Positions 1-8,587 are shown, numbered from the stretch's first letter. The stretch is 15,468 nt of DNA from Dehalococcoidia bacterium (GCA_009692985.1 SHYF01000020.1:1-15468), one strand, 5' to 3'. Notes: generated by a model not told the origin, from the letters alone. Made by a program: numbers and translations.

Positions 1-74
1 ATGGCCCGGTTCAAGAGTCCCTGGATCTCTTTGGGCAACAGGTCAGCGATGGAGAGCAGGTCTCGTTTCTTCAT
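1..74 (-). CDS. argF: Ornithine carbamoyltransferase, N-terminal fragment (runs off the window)
   Basis: Only the first 24 codons are present. They read MKKRDLLSIADLLPKEIQGL followed by LNRA. This closely matches the usual start of ornithine carbamoyltransferases (MKKRDFLSI-DL---EI--LL--A). The full enzyme makes citrulline from ornithine and carbamoyl phosphate in arginine biosynthesis. The catalytic STRT and HCLP motifs lie outside the window, so the call rests on the N-terminus alone. Aspartate carbamoyltransferase is less likely because its N-terminus differs. The ATG at 74 is preceded by GGAGAA (positions 80-85 on this strand) at normal spacing. The gene diverges from rex. Confidence 0.72.
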   Translation of the reverse strand, partial: MKKRDLLSIADLLPKEIQGLLNRA

Positions 75-79
75 GGTCG

Positions 80-104
80 TTCTCCGGCTGGGCATAGTAT
101 AGCA
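80..104 (-). promoter_or_regulatory. Probable argF extended -10 element and Shine-Dalgarno
   Basis: Read on the minus strand, TGCTATACT (96-104) is a good extended -10 (TGn plus TATACT). It lies about 22 bases upstream of the argF ATG, with GGAGAA at 80-85 between them. No convincing -35 was seen at the proper distance, which is usual for extended -10 promoters. The predicted transcript has a short leader of about 15 bases. Confidence 0.5.
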
Positions 105-130
105 TGGTGGCTCTATGCCGTTTCTCACTG

Positions 131-159
131 TTGACGTTGTTTGTGAAAGTTACTACAAT
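131..159 (+). promoter_or_regulatory. rex promoter with overlapping Rex-box-like operator
   Basis: TTGACG (131-136) and TACAAT (154-159) are separated by exactly 17 bases, a near-consensus sigma70-type promoter. The 18-base stretch TTGTGAAAGTTACTACAA (141-158) lies across the spacer and -10. It matches the Rex operator consensus TTGTGAA-N4-TTCACAA at 11 of 14 fixed positions; the left half is perfect and the right half degenerate. Negative autoregulation by Rex is therefore likely. The expected transcription start falls at about 165-167, on the ATG pair at 166/169. Confidence 0.62.
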
Positions 160-165
160 CACGCC

Positions 166-900
166 ATGATGACGGAAGGCTTCCCTCGGCCTGGCGGGAC
201 ACAAGAGGTACCAGAGGTGGTGGTAATGCGACTGCCTCACTATCTGCGGGCACTGGTGCAGCTAGGACAGCAGGGAGTGGAGGTGGTAAGCTCACAAGAA
301 CTGGGACGCCAGGTGCAGGTGACTCCCGCGCAGATACGCAAGGACCTCAGCTATTTCGGGCGGTTCGGCAAGCAAGGCCGGGGATATTCTGTGAGCTACC
401 TCTTACAGGAGCTCCGGCGCATCATGGGCCTGGACAGGGAGTGGCAGGTTGCTCTGGTGGGCGTTGGCCGCCTGGGTAGGGCGCTTCTTGGCTACCCTGG
501 TTTCGCCTCAGATGGGTTCAAGCTCATCGCTGCCTTCGATGCCGATCCGCAGATGGTGGGCCAGACCATTGGCAACATTGTTGTGCAGCCAATATATCGC
601 CTTCAAGAGGTCCTGCGGGCATCGGATATCCAAATTGCGATTGTAGCCGTGCCTGCCTCGGAGACCCAGAGGGTCGTAGACCAGCTAGTGGGCTGTAACG
701 TACAGGCCATTCTGAACTATGCACCTGTAGCTACCCAGGTGCCGCCTCAGGTCAAGGTTCGCAGCATTGATCCGGTCCTGGCTCTCCAGTCCATGACTTT
801 CTACCTGCAAGCGCAGGGGGACAAGCCGGATATGAATGGCACCCGTCGTGGGCAAACGCAACGCCTTCTGCGCGGGGGGTACAGGATCACCCAGTGGTAG
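166..900 (+). CDS. rex: Redox-sensing transcriptional repressor Rex
   Basis: Rex is a homodimeric repressor that binds DNA when NAD+ is high and lets go when NADH rises; it controls respiratory and fermentative genes. Residues 16-80 form the winged-helix domain with the family signature QIRKDLSYFGRFGKQGRGY (56-74). A Rossmann fold follows with GVGRLGRALLGYPGF (99-113), then the dimer-swapping C-terminal helix after SIDPVLALQSMTFYL (201-215). The last 27 or so residues extend past the usual end. I chose ATG 166 because the in-frame ATG at 115 lies upstream of the promoter and operator at 131-159. ATG 226 would cut the conserved first helix (PEVVVMRLPHYLRAL). The start has no Shine-Dalgarno and coincides with the predicted +1, suggesting a leaderless message. 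The gene converges on atpC with a 14-base overlap. Confidence 0.93.
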   Translation: MMTEGFPRPGGTQEVPEVVVMRLPHYLRALVQLGQQGVEVVSSQELGRQVQVTPAQIRKDLSYFGRFGKQGRGYSVSYLLQELRRIMGLDREWQVALVGVGRLGRALLGYPGFASDGFKLIAAFDADPQMVGQTIGNIVVQPIYRLQEVLRASDIQIAIVAVPASETQRVVDQLVGCNVQAILNYAPVATQVPPQVKVRSIDPVLALQSMTFYLQAQGDKPDMNGTRRGQTQRLLRGGYRITQW

Positions 901-1312
901 GCGGACGCTGGCGACGGCGTACGACTTTCAATCGGGTCTGAGCGCGGCGCATAGAGGCCACGGCTCGCTCCAGGTCAACATCGGCGGCGCGGTGCTCCAA
1001 CTGCTCCTGGGTACGGTGCACGGCCTCCTGGGCGCGGGCCTCGTCTATCTCATCGGCGCGCTCTGCTGTGTCAGCCAGCACCACCACACGATTGGCCATC
1101 ACCTCCAGGAACCCACTGCTGATGGCCATGTAGGTGTCCGGCTGGCCTTCTTTCATGATCCGCAACTCTCCAGCCTGGAGAGTTGTCAGGAGCGGCGCAT
1201 GGTGGGGCAGGATACCCAGATCTCCTTCGATCCCGGGCGCTACAACACCGTTCACCTGGTCGGAGTAGACCAGTCGCTCAGCGGTAACGATTTCCAGTTG
1301 CATTGTGGGCAT
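887..1312 (-). CDS. atpC: F1Fo ATP synthase epsilon subunit
   Basis: This is the epsilon subunit of the central stalk, which couples the c-ring to F1 and restrains ATP hydrolysis. The 141-residue product has the normal length. It begins MPTMQLEIVTAERLVYSDQV and carries the typical beta-barrel segment with EGDLGILPHHAPLLTTL (about 30-46). A helical C-terminal domain rich in Ala, Glu and Arg follows (about 85-135). It is the last gene of the operon, starting 8 bases after atpD, and ends with TGA at 887-889. Its end overlaps the 3' end of rex on the other strand by 14 bases, and no stem-loop terminator is visible there. Confidence 0.96.
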   Translation of the reverse strand: MPTMQLEIVTAERLVYSDQVNGVVAPGIEGDLGILPHHAPLLTTLQAGELRIMKEGQPDTYMAISSGFLEVMANRVVVLADTAERADEIDEARAQEAVHRTQEQLEHRAADVDLERAVASMRRAQTRLKVVRRRQRPPTTG

Positions 1313-1320
1313 CGGTTTCG

Positions 1321-2745
<1,425 letters not shown>

Positions 2746-2814
2746 TCAAGAATCACTGGCTTGATAGAGGCGTATTGGTTCCTTGTCCCACGCCGCCGAA
2801 TTTCGCTTCAATCG

Positions 2815-3675
2815 CTATCCCTCTAACGCCGCCGCTCCGCCAACGATGTCCAGCAGCTCCCTGGTGATGCTCTCCTGGCGGGCCTTGTTCAGCATCAGCG
2901 TCAGGCTGTCAATCATATCCAGGGCGTTGTCCGTGGCGGCGCGCATGGCCACCATGCGTGCCGAGTGCTCGCTGGCTATGCTTTCCAGCAGTGCGTGATA
3001 CAGTTGCATCTCCACGAACCGGGGCAAGAGGGCGTCAAGCACCTCCAGGCTGCGCGGTTCGTAGATATAGCCGGTCGCTTGCCCTGGCGGCAAGGAAGCA
3101 GGCTCCACGGGAAGAAGCTTTTGCATCACCGGCCGTTGAACGGCTGTGGTGACGAAGTCCGCATATGTAATAAGCACCTGGTCAGCGTAGCCACTGGTGT
3201 AGTCATCTATGGCCAGGCGGGCTATGGGCAGAATATCCGCCACGCGGGGCCGGTCGCCCAGGTCCGTGAATACGGCGCGCACCTCCCGGCCAAACCGCAC
3301 CATGAAGTCCCGCCCCTTGCGACCCACTGTCACCACGCTGACTGGCACGTTCTGCTCCAGGATGAACCGCCCCGTGGTGCGGTTCAGGTTGGAGTTCAGG
3401 CCACCGCATAGGCCGCGGTCCGGCGTTATGTGGATCACCTCTATTCGCTTCACATCGCGGTGTCGCAGCAGGGGATGGACCTCTTCCGCGTCCGCAGGCT
3501 GCGCCGCCAGGTCTGCCAGAACGTCGCGCATCTTCTCCGAGTAGGGCCTGCCTGCAAGAGTCAGCTGCTGGGCGCGCCGCATTTTGGATGCGGCTATCAT
3601 CTGCATTGCCTTAGTGATCTTGGCGCTGTTCTGTACGCTGCGGATGCGGCGTCTTATGATTCGTATGTTGGCCAT
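2815..3675 (-). CDS. atpG: F1Fo ATP synthase gamma subunit
   Basis: This is the rotor shaft of F1. The 286-residue product has the expected length and both diagnostic ends. The N-terminal coiled-coil helix reads MANIRIIRRRIRSVQNSAKI and continues with TKAMQMIAASKM. The C-terminal helix carries LNKARQESITRELLDIVGGA (about 263-282). The central Rossmann-like domain has the GLCGGLNSNLNR segment (about 89-100). The gene lies 84 bases before atpD. It is separated from the preceding small gene by 198 bases that hold a large inverted repeat. Confidence 0.97.
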   Translation of the reverse strand: MANIRIIRRRIRSVQNSAKITKAMQMIAASKMRRAQQLTLAGRPYSEKMRDVLADLAAQPADAEEVHPLLRHRDVKRIEVIHITPDRGLCGGLNSNLNRTTGRFILEQNVPVSVVTVGRKGRDFMVRFGREVRAVFTDLGDRPRVADILPIARLAIDDYTSGYADQVLITYADFVTTAVQRPVMQKLLPVEPASLPPGQATGYIYEPRSLEVLDALLPRFVEMQLYHALLESIASEHSARMVAMRAATDNALDMIDSLTLMLNKARQESITRELLDIVGGAAALEG

Positions 3676-3750
3676 TTGGCGTTCAGTTCCTGCGTTGGAG
3701 CGCCCCCATAAACCCCCGACTTATGGTCATGCGCTAATCAAGTTGGCGCT

Positions 3751-3811
3751 TGCTTCACCCCGATCCTTACCTTCCCACATAAAGGGGGAAGGTAAGGATC
3801 GGGGTGAAGCA
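3751..3811. repeat. 26-bp perfect inverted repeat in the atp operon
   Basis: Arms at 3751-3776 and 3786-3811 are perfect reverse complements of 26 bases (starting TGCTTCACCCCGATCC), around a 9-base loop. It lies in the 198-base gap between the small Sm-like gene and atpG. In RNA it would form a very stable hairpin. There is no U-tract after it, so it does not look like an ordinary intrinsic terminator. It resembles dispersed intergenic hairpin (MITE/REP-like) repeats. I see nothing else in the rest of the gap. Confidence 0.85.
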
Positions 3812-3873
3812 CCTGTCTAACTGCCTGCTGTGTTATTCTGTTGCTGACATAGCCCCCTGGTTTATGGTCTCCT

Positions 3874-4110
3874 CTACTCTTTCCCTTCCTCCTCGTCTTC
3901 CTCGCCCGTGTCCTCGTATATCCAGGCGACGAAGTCAGCGTTGATGATTGTGGCAGAAGTGGCATCTTCCTGCCGGATCACCAAGCAGCCATCGGCCCCC
4001 TCCTCCAGGATTCCTTCCACCTCTTGGAGATAGCCGTCGCTCTCCAGGCTGGTGACTACTATGACTCGCTTTCCACTAAGGTGCTTGATTGCTTCATCTA
4101 CTAATGACAC
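3874..4110 (-). CDS. Small Sm-like/SH3-barrel-like acidic-tailed protein between atpA and atpG
   Basis: I do not recognise a named family. The 78-residue product begins VSLVDEAIKHLSGKRVIVVT, a short helix followed by a beta strand. Alternating strand-like segments come next (GYLQEVEGILEE, DGCLVIRQED, ATSATIINADFVAWIYE), then a very acidic tail (EDTGEEDEEEGKE). The layout recalls Sm/Hfq-like or other small beta-barrel proteins; this is inference from pattern only. I chose GTG 4110 because AAAAAGGAG (4118-4126) lies 7 bases upstream. The in-frame ATG at 4149 has no ribosome site and sits inside a repeat hairpin (4140-4178). The position inside the atp operon suggests co-expression with ATP synthase, but no function can be assigned. 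Confidence 0.75.
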   Translation of the reverse strand: MSLVDEAIKHLSGKRVIVVTSLESDGYLQEVEGILEEGADGCLVIRQEDATSATIINADFVAWIYEDTGEEDEEEGKE

Positions 4111-4139
4111 AGGCGTGCTCCTTTTTGTCTGCTCTCTTG

Positions 4140-4178
4140 CCCCGCTCATCCTGAGCTTGTCGAAGGAAATGGGCGGGG
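4140..4178. repeat. Dispersed hairpin repeat (GAGCTTGTCGAAG type)
   Basis: CCCCGCTCAT (4140-4149) pairs with ATGGGCGGGG (4169-4178) with one mismatch, around CCTGAGCTTGTCGAAGGAA. The core CTGAGCTTGTCGAAGG belongs to a repeat type found between genes in many bacterial genomes. It fills much of the 81-base gap between atpA and the small Sm-like gene, and it overlaps the upstream ATG alternative of that gene. A related element lies at 10523-10557. Confidence 0.75.
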
Positions 4179-4191
4179 TTACTTATCCGTT

Positions 4192-5706
4192 TTACTCCAG
4201 TTTAACAGTCTGCTTGAAGCCATTTATGGCATCCACCAGAGCCTTCTCGGCTGCCTCGTCCATGTCAAAGGTGGTTGCAATCTTCTCCAGAATCGGGGGG
4301 TGATTGGTCTCCATGTACCGGTGATAGGCGGTTTCCCAGTCAGACACTTTGTTGATTGGCACATCGTCCATGTGGCCGTTGATGACGGCGTACATGATTG
4401 TGACCTGTTTCTCCAAAGAAAGGGGAGCGTACTGCGGCTGCTTCAGCACCTCGCTGATGCGCTGGCCGCGCTCCAACTGGGACCGGGTGGCCACGTCCAG
4501 GTCGGATGTGCCGAACTGGGCAAATGTCACTAGCTCCCGGTACTGTGCCAGGTCCAGGCGCAGCCGCCCCGCCACACGGCGCATGGCACGGCGCTGCGCC
4601 GAGCCGCCTACTCGCGACACCGAAAGGCCAACGTTCACGGCGGGCCGGGTGCCGGCGTTGAACAGGTCGGTTTCCAGATAGATCTGGCCGTCTGTAATGG
4701 AGATTACGTTGGTTGGGATGTACGCCGACACATCGCCGGCCTGGGTCTCGATAATGGGCAGCGCCGTCAGGGAGCCGCCGCCGTGGGCATCGTCCATGCG
4801 GGCTGCCCGCTCCAAGAGCCGGCTGTGCAGGTAGAAAACGTCGCCTGGATAAGCCTCTCGGCCAGGGGGCCGGCGTAGCAGCAGGGAGAGCTGGCGATAG
4901 GCCCACGCATGCTTGGAAAGGTCGTCGTAGATTATAAGGGCGTCCTTGCCCTGCTCCATGAATTCCTCGCCCATGGCGCAGCCGGTGTACGGTGCCAGGT
5001 ATTGCAGGGCCACTGGATCAGAGGCGTTGGCGGCGACCACAATGGTGTGCTCCATGGCACCGTTCTGCTCCAGGATCGCCACCGTCTGGGCCACTTTTCC
5101 CACCCGCTGGCCAATGGCCACGTAGATACAGGTGAGGTTTCCGCCACGCTGGTTGATTATGGCGTCCAGGGCGATGGCGCTCTTGCCCGTGGACCTGTCG
5201 CCGATGATCAGCTCTCGCTGCCCGCGCCCTATTGGTATCATTGCGTCTATTGCTTTGATCCCGGTTTGCACCGGCACGTTGACCGACCGACGAGTAACGA
5301 CGTTGGGAGCCACGCGCTCGACAAGGCCCGTCTTCTCTGTGCGGATGGGGCCTTTGCCGTCCACCGGCCTGCCCAGGGCGTCCACCACTCTTCCAATCAG
5401 AGCTTGGCCCACGGGCACTTCTGCGATGCGCCCAGTGGCCCTGACCTCGTCTCCCTCTTTGATCTTGGCATCGTCTCCCAGCAGCACTGCGCCAACGCTG
5501 TCCTCCTCCAGGTTCATCGCCATGCCAGTAATGTCGTTGGGAAACTGTAGAAGCTCAGTGTACTGGACACCGCCCAGGCCGTGGATTCTGGCAATGCCGT
5601 CGCCCACCTCTGTGACGGTTCCCACATCCACCATGCTTATGCCGCCGCCAAACTCCTCGATCTGGCGTTTTATTACTGATGCGATGTCCTGTCCCCGTGA
5701 TGTCAT
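4192..5706 (-). CDS. atpA: F1Fo ATP synthase alpha subunit
   Basis: This is the non-catalytic, nucleotide-binding subunit of F1. The 504-residue product is the usual length. The N-terminal helix begins [20 protein letters not shown] and is followed by the barrel with [20 protein letters not shown] (34-53). The P-loop reads GDRSTGKS (169-176); most bacteria have GDRQTGKT, so two usually conserved positions differ while Gly, Lys and a hydroxyl residue are kept. The later segment [20 protein letters not shown] fits the family's [12 protein letters not shown] block. The ATG is preceded by AGAGGT at normal spacing. The gap from atpH is 145 bases and holds a hairpin repeat. Confidence 0.98.
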   Translation of the reverse strand: MTSRGQDIASVIKRQIEEFGGGISMVDVGTVTEVGDGIARIHGLGGVQYTELLQFPNDITGMAMNLEEDSVGAVLLGDDAKIKEGDEVRATGRIAEVPVGQALIGRVVDALGRPVDGKGPIRTEKTGLVERVAPNVVTRRSVNVPVQTGIKAIDAMIPIGRGQRELIIGDRSTGKSAIALDAIINQRGGNLTCIYVAIGQRVGKVAQTVAILEQNGAMEHTIVVAANASDPVALQYLAPYTGCAMGEEFMEQGKDALIIYDDLSKHAWAYRQLSLLLRRPPGREAYPGDVFYLHSRLLERAARMDDAHGGGSLTALPIIETQAGDVSAYIPTNVISITDGQIYLETDLFNAGTRPAVNVGLSVSRVGGSAQRRAMRRVAGRLRLDLAQYRELVTFAQFGTSDLDVATRSQLERGQRISEVLKQPQYAPLSLEKQVTIMYAVINGHMDDVPINKVSDWETAYHRYMETNHPPILEKIATTFDMDEAAEKALVDAINGFKQTVKLE

Positions 5707-5726
5707 AATTTTACCTCTGGTTCTTT

Positions 5727-5826
5727 GTCATTCTGAGGAGCGAAGCGAAGAAGAATCTTGTTTGCCTTGATTCACGTACGTCTCTTGCGGGCAGGCAAGA
5801 TTCCTCGCTTCGCTCCTCAGAATGAC
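5727..5826. repeat. Large inverted repeat (GTCATTCTGAGGAGCGAAGCG type)
   Basis: The left arm (5727-5760, beginning TGTCATTCTGAGGAGCGAAG) and the right arm (5795-5826) are inverted copies. The first 23 bases are identical, and a 3-base indel lies before the shared GAATCTTG. A spacer of about 34 bases separates them. The core TCATTCTGAG...CGAAGCGAAGAATCT is a known type of dispersed intergenic repeat in diverse bacteria. It fills most of the gap between atpH and atpA and would fold into a strong hairpin in the operon mRNA. No transposase is linked to it. Confidence 0.85.
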
Positions 5827-5851
5827 ATCCTGATAACCCTTTGTGTTCACT

Positions 5852-6391
5852 CTATCCCCTAACCTCTGCCAGGCTCTTGCGCAAGGCCAATAGCCTTCCT
5901 CGCGCGCTTCCGTCAATCATCCTGTCGCCCACCCGGGCCACCAGTCCACCCAGGACTTCCGCGTCCACCCGGCTGGTGAGAATCACCTCTTTGCCAAGCA
6001 ACTGGCGAAGCTGCTGCGTCAGCCTTTCCCTCTGCTGGCGCTCCAGCGGAATGGCCGCCGCTACCTCTGCTCGCTCACGGTTGAGGTGCGCGTCCATTAG
6101 GCTCTCATACTCGTCCACTATGCGTGGAAGAAGTCCCAGGGAGCGGCGCGTCGTGAGTAGAGCCATTAGATTCAGCAGCAGAGGGTTCGCGTCCGGCAGG
6201 GCCGTTCGCAGGCTGTCCAGCTTGCGCTCAATAGTGACCTTGGGTAGCTCCAGGTACGCCCGCAGGGTAGGGTCCTGGATAGCTTGCTGGGCCGCCCCAA
6301 GGTCTTTTGCCCAACTCTCCAGATGCCCTGACTCCCGGGCAATCTGAAAGGCGGCCAGAGCGTACCGCTTTGCAGTGGGATGTCTAGCCAT
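5852..6391 (-). CDS. atpH: F1Fo ATP synthase delta subunit
   Basis: This is the delta subunit (OSCP homologue), which fixes the peripheral stalk to the top of F1. The 179-residue product is normal in length and starts MARHPTAKRYALAAFQIARE, matching the family's A--YA-ALF-IA-E opening. The C-terminal part holds LTQQLRQLLGKEVILTSRVD and then EVLGGLVARVGDRMIDGSAR, the diagnostic GG-V--VGD-v-DgS segment. The ATG lies 3 bases after the atpF stop, so the two are probably translationally coupled. Sequence conservation of this subunit is generally low, but the position supports the call. Confidence 0.96.
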   Translation of the reverse strand: MARHPTAKRYALAAFQIARESGHLESWAKDLGAAQQAIQDPTLRAYLELPKVTIERKLDSLRTALPDANPLLLNLMALLTTRRSLGLLPRIVDEYESLMDAHLNRERAEVAAAIPLERQQRERLTQQLRQLLGKEVILTSRVDAEVLGGLVARVGDRMIDGSARGRLLALRKSLAEVRG

Positions 6392-6394
6392 TCT

Positions 6395-6898
6395 CTACGA
6401 CTCCCGCCTGAACTGGCTGCTCTCTTCCAGCACCTGGTCAATCAGCTCTTTGTGGGCGTCCCTGTCCAGGGAGCGCCGTATCACCCGTTCCGCAGCCGTG
6501 ATAGCCAGGTCGGCGAACTGACTCCGTACCTCTTCAATGGCGTTGTCTCGCTCCCGCTGTATGTCCGCGCGGGCGCGCTCCACAAAGGCGCTGGCCTGCG
6601 CCCGTGCCTTTTCTCGCTCATCTTCGCGGTACTGCTCGGCGGCTTGCCTGGCCTGCTCGATGAGGGCCTGGCCCTCCCGGCGGGCCTCCTGAAGCTGAAT
6701 CTGCATCGCCGCCTGGCGCTCCGCCGACTCTTTCTGGATGCGCTCCGCCTGCTCCAGGCTTTCGCGGATGCGCTGCGAGCGCTGGTCCAGCATTCTCAGA
6801 ATAGGTTTGTATCCCACCGCGTACAGTACGCCCAGCAGGATGGAGAAGTTCACCAGATACACCACCAGGCTGGGCCAGTGAAAGCCTAACTTATCCAT
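6395..6898 (-). CDS. atpF: F1Fo ATP synthase b subunit
   Basis: This is the peripheral stalk subunit. The 167 residues begin with one N-terminal membrane helix (about 9-28, WPSLVVYLVNFSILLGVLYA). The VGYKPILRML junction follows, then a long charged coiled coil rich in Gln, Glu, Arg and Ala (about 40-140). This is the standard b-subunit architecture and length. Only one b-type gene is present in the operon, so a b2 homodimer is expected. The ATG has AGAGG just upstream. The gap from atpE is 48 bases and shows no other feature. Confidence 0.96.
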   Translation of the reverse strand: MDKLGFHWPSLVVYLVNFSILLGVLYAVGYKPILRMLDQRSQRIRESLEQAERIQKESAERQAAMQIQLQEARREGQALIEQARQAAEQYREDEREKARAQASAFVERARADIQRERDNAIEEVRSQFADLAITAAERVIRRSLDRDAHKELIDQVLEESSQFRRES

Positions 6899-6946
6899 AC
6901 GACCTCTATGAGAAAGGTTTCCGTCATTGGTCGCCCGCAGCAGCCT

Positions 6947-7189
<243 letters not shown>

Positions 7190-7236
7190 TCAATATTCCT
7201 TACGTTTGAATAAAACCTGGCTCAGCCAAGTCCCTA

Positions 7237-7335
7237 TTACTCCTGGCGGCTGGACAAGGTATACATAGCAACACCCAGGCTTGCTGCTGCTATTGCCAGC
7301 GCAATGATTCAAATAATGAATGCCAAGATGTCCAT
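7237..7335 (-). pseudogene. Small membrane-helix-like ORF with in-frame TGA, between atpB and atpE
   Basis: A 32-codon reading frame starts at ATG 7335, with AAGGAGG (7344-7350) 8 bases upstream. It reads MDILAFII, then TGA (7309-7311), then IIALAIAAASLGVAMY and TLSSRQE, then TAA. If the TGA were TGG (Trp) the product would be a one-helix membrane protein with a short polar tail. TGA is a normal stop elsewhere in the window (atpC, atpI-like, pyrF, ccmF), so the code is not changed. It may be a nonsense mutation, a base-call error, or programmed readthrough. A stem-loop (7281-7304) begins 4 bases after the TGA. The whole atpB-atpE gap is 182 bases and I see nothing else in it. Confidence 0.45.
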
Positions 7336-7359
7336 GGCGTGTGCCTCCTTAGCAAGCCC

Positions 7360-8358
7360 CTAGCCGTGCTCCTCAGCCTCATGACCCTCGTGCGGCATTA
7401 CCGCAATTGTCACAAAGACCAGTGTCAGCCCTGCAAATATGAGTGCCTGGATGAATCCTACCAGAAGTTCCAGCCCATAGAAGGGCAGGGAGAACACAAA
7501 CGGTATAAGGAAGGCCGTTACCAGCAGGAGTATCTCTCCCGCCGTCATGTTGCCAAAAAGCCGGAATGTGAAGCTCACGATGCGTACAAACTCGCTCAGC
7601 AGCTCCAACAAGCCCACAAATATGTCTATGAAGCCCTGGAAGAGGCCCCCTGGCCCGCGGGCACGCAGCAACGCTCCAAAGCGGAAGAACTTGCCGAAGT
7701 AGCTCCAGCCCAGGGTGCGGAGTCCCCAGTACTCTACGAAAACAAAGGAGACCAGCGCCAGGGCCATTGGCATGTTCAGGTCGGTCCCAGCAGGGCGCAG
7801 CAGGTGTCGCACGATTTCGCCATGCTCATTCTTGAACCCCAGGCTGGGATATATGGGCAGCAGCCCCATCCAGGCGTTGGATACTACGAACAGGAAGATA
7901 GTGGCGATCAGAGGGAAGAGGCGGCGCGTGAGGTCTTTGCCTGCAACGCTCTCTATGAAGTCGTAGATGATGACGATCACAGCCTCCACCAGGTTTTGCA
8001 GGCCCCTGGGCGCTTTGCTGGCGTCCTTGTTACGCGTTGCGAAGAAGAACACAGTTATCAGTACCAGTGTGGTGATCCATGATGAGAGGATGGTGTTGGT
8101 GAGCACGAACTTCGCTGGCAGGCCGCCGTGTTCCGCCTCTTCGGCGTCCTGGGCCAGCACTGGCTGCGGTGGCAAGTGCACCTCGGGCTTGGGCAGGAAG
8201 CCGCCCTTTTCACCACCTCCAAAGATTGCGCTGCCTATGGCGCCCACAACAAAGCCGTAGACGAACAGCGCCACCACGCCGGCAGCCAGCACCTTGACCA
8301 TCTTCTTACCGCTAGCGCTCAAAGGCAACTGCTCCTGCTCATGGTTCGTTGGTCCCAT
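7360..8358 (-). CDS. atpB: F1Fo ATP synthase a subunit (proton channel)
   Basis: This membrane subunit forms the half-channels against the c-ring. The essential arginine is Arg266 in SFTFRLFGNMTAGEILLLV, and the C-terminal helix pair GLELLVGFIQALIFAGLTLV is present. At 332 residues it is longer than the usual 230-290. The excess is N-terminal: an extra hydrophobic segment (about 21-45), then a Pro/acidic linker (about 50-85), before the canonical first helix (about 88-107). The ATG at 8358 overlaps the preceding atpI-like gene by 20 bases. Met20 (about 8301) is an alternative start, but neither has a strong ribosome site. The C-terminus is His/Glu-rich (MPHEGHEAEEHG). Confidence 0.96.
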   Translation of the reverse strand: MGPTNHEQEQLPLSASGKKMVKVLAAGVVALFVYGFVVGAIGSAIFGGGEKGGFLPKPEVHLPPQPVLAQDAEEAEHGGLPAKFVLTNTILSSWITTLVLITVFFFATRNKDASKAPRGLQNLVEAVIVIIYDFIESVAGKDLTRRLFPLIATIFLFVVSNAWMGLLPIYPSLGFKNEHGEIVRHLLRPAGTDLNMPMALALVSFVFVEYWGLRTLGWSYFGKFFRFGALLRARGPGGLFQGFIDIFVGLLELLSEFVRIVSFTFRLFGNMTAGEILLLVTAFLIPFVFSLPFYGLELLVGFIQALIFAGLTLVFVTIAVMPHEGHEAEEHG

Positions 8359-8566
8359 TGTTGCCCATCAGAGGCAAGATCATTTTGTATACACCGTAGA
8401 ACGCCACACCACTGCCCGCTATCACTCCCAGGATAGTGAAAATGGGTTTCGTTCCAATCCAGCGGTCAAGCCACCATCCGCCTACAATGCCAAAGATGAT
8501 GCTTATGGCCATGTACCATCCCAACCCCATAAACCTGAGGGCCAGGGCTATTCCCCGCCTGCTCAT
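8339..8566 (-). CDS. atpI: AtpI/AtpZ-like small membrane protein (ATPase_gene1 type)
   Basis: A 75-residue protein with two membrane helices. The motif GIVGGWWLDRWIGTKPIFTI followed by LGVIAGSGVAFYGVYKM fits the AtpI/AtpZ-like family (G---G--LD---GT-P---I-G---G---G---). Members are the first gene of many atp operons and are thought to help c-ring assembly or Mg2+ supply; the role here is inference. I start at ATG 8566. An in-frame TTG at 8578 would add four residues (MAAA). Neither has a clear Shine-Dalgarno, and both lie just below the promoter at 8588-8616. The end overlaps atpB by 20 bases. Confidence 0.82.
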   Translation of the reverse strand: MSRRGIALALRFMGLGWYMAISIIFGIVGGWWLDRWIGTKPIFTILGVIAGSGVAFYGVYKMILPLMGNNGTNEP

Positions 8567-8587
8567 GGCCGCCGCCAAACTTTGCGC

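Noticed and set aside
115..165. Start of rex at ATG 115
   Set aside because: It would begin upstream of the promoter and operator at 131-159, and residues 1-17 do not resemble Rex.
3751..3811. Intrinsic terminator inside the atp operon
   Set aside because: The hairpin has no U-tract on either side and lies before essential subunits, so a repeat is more likely.
7281..7311. Selenocysteine insertion at the in-frame TGA with a SECIS element
   Set aside because: The stem-loop lacks the usual apical GU-type loop, no sel genes are in the window, and a Sec inside a membrane helix would be odd. I keep only the generic readthrough or mutation hypotheses.
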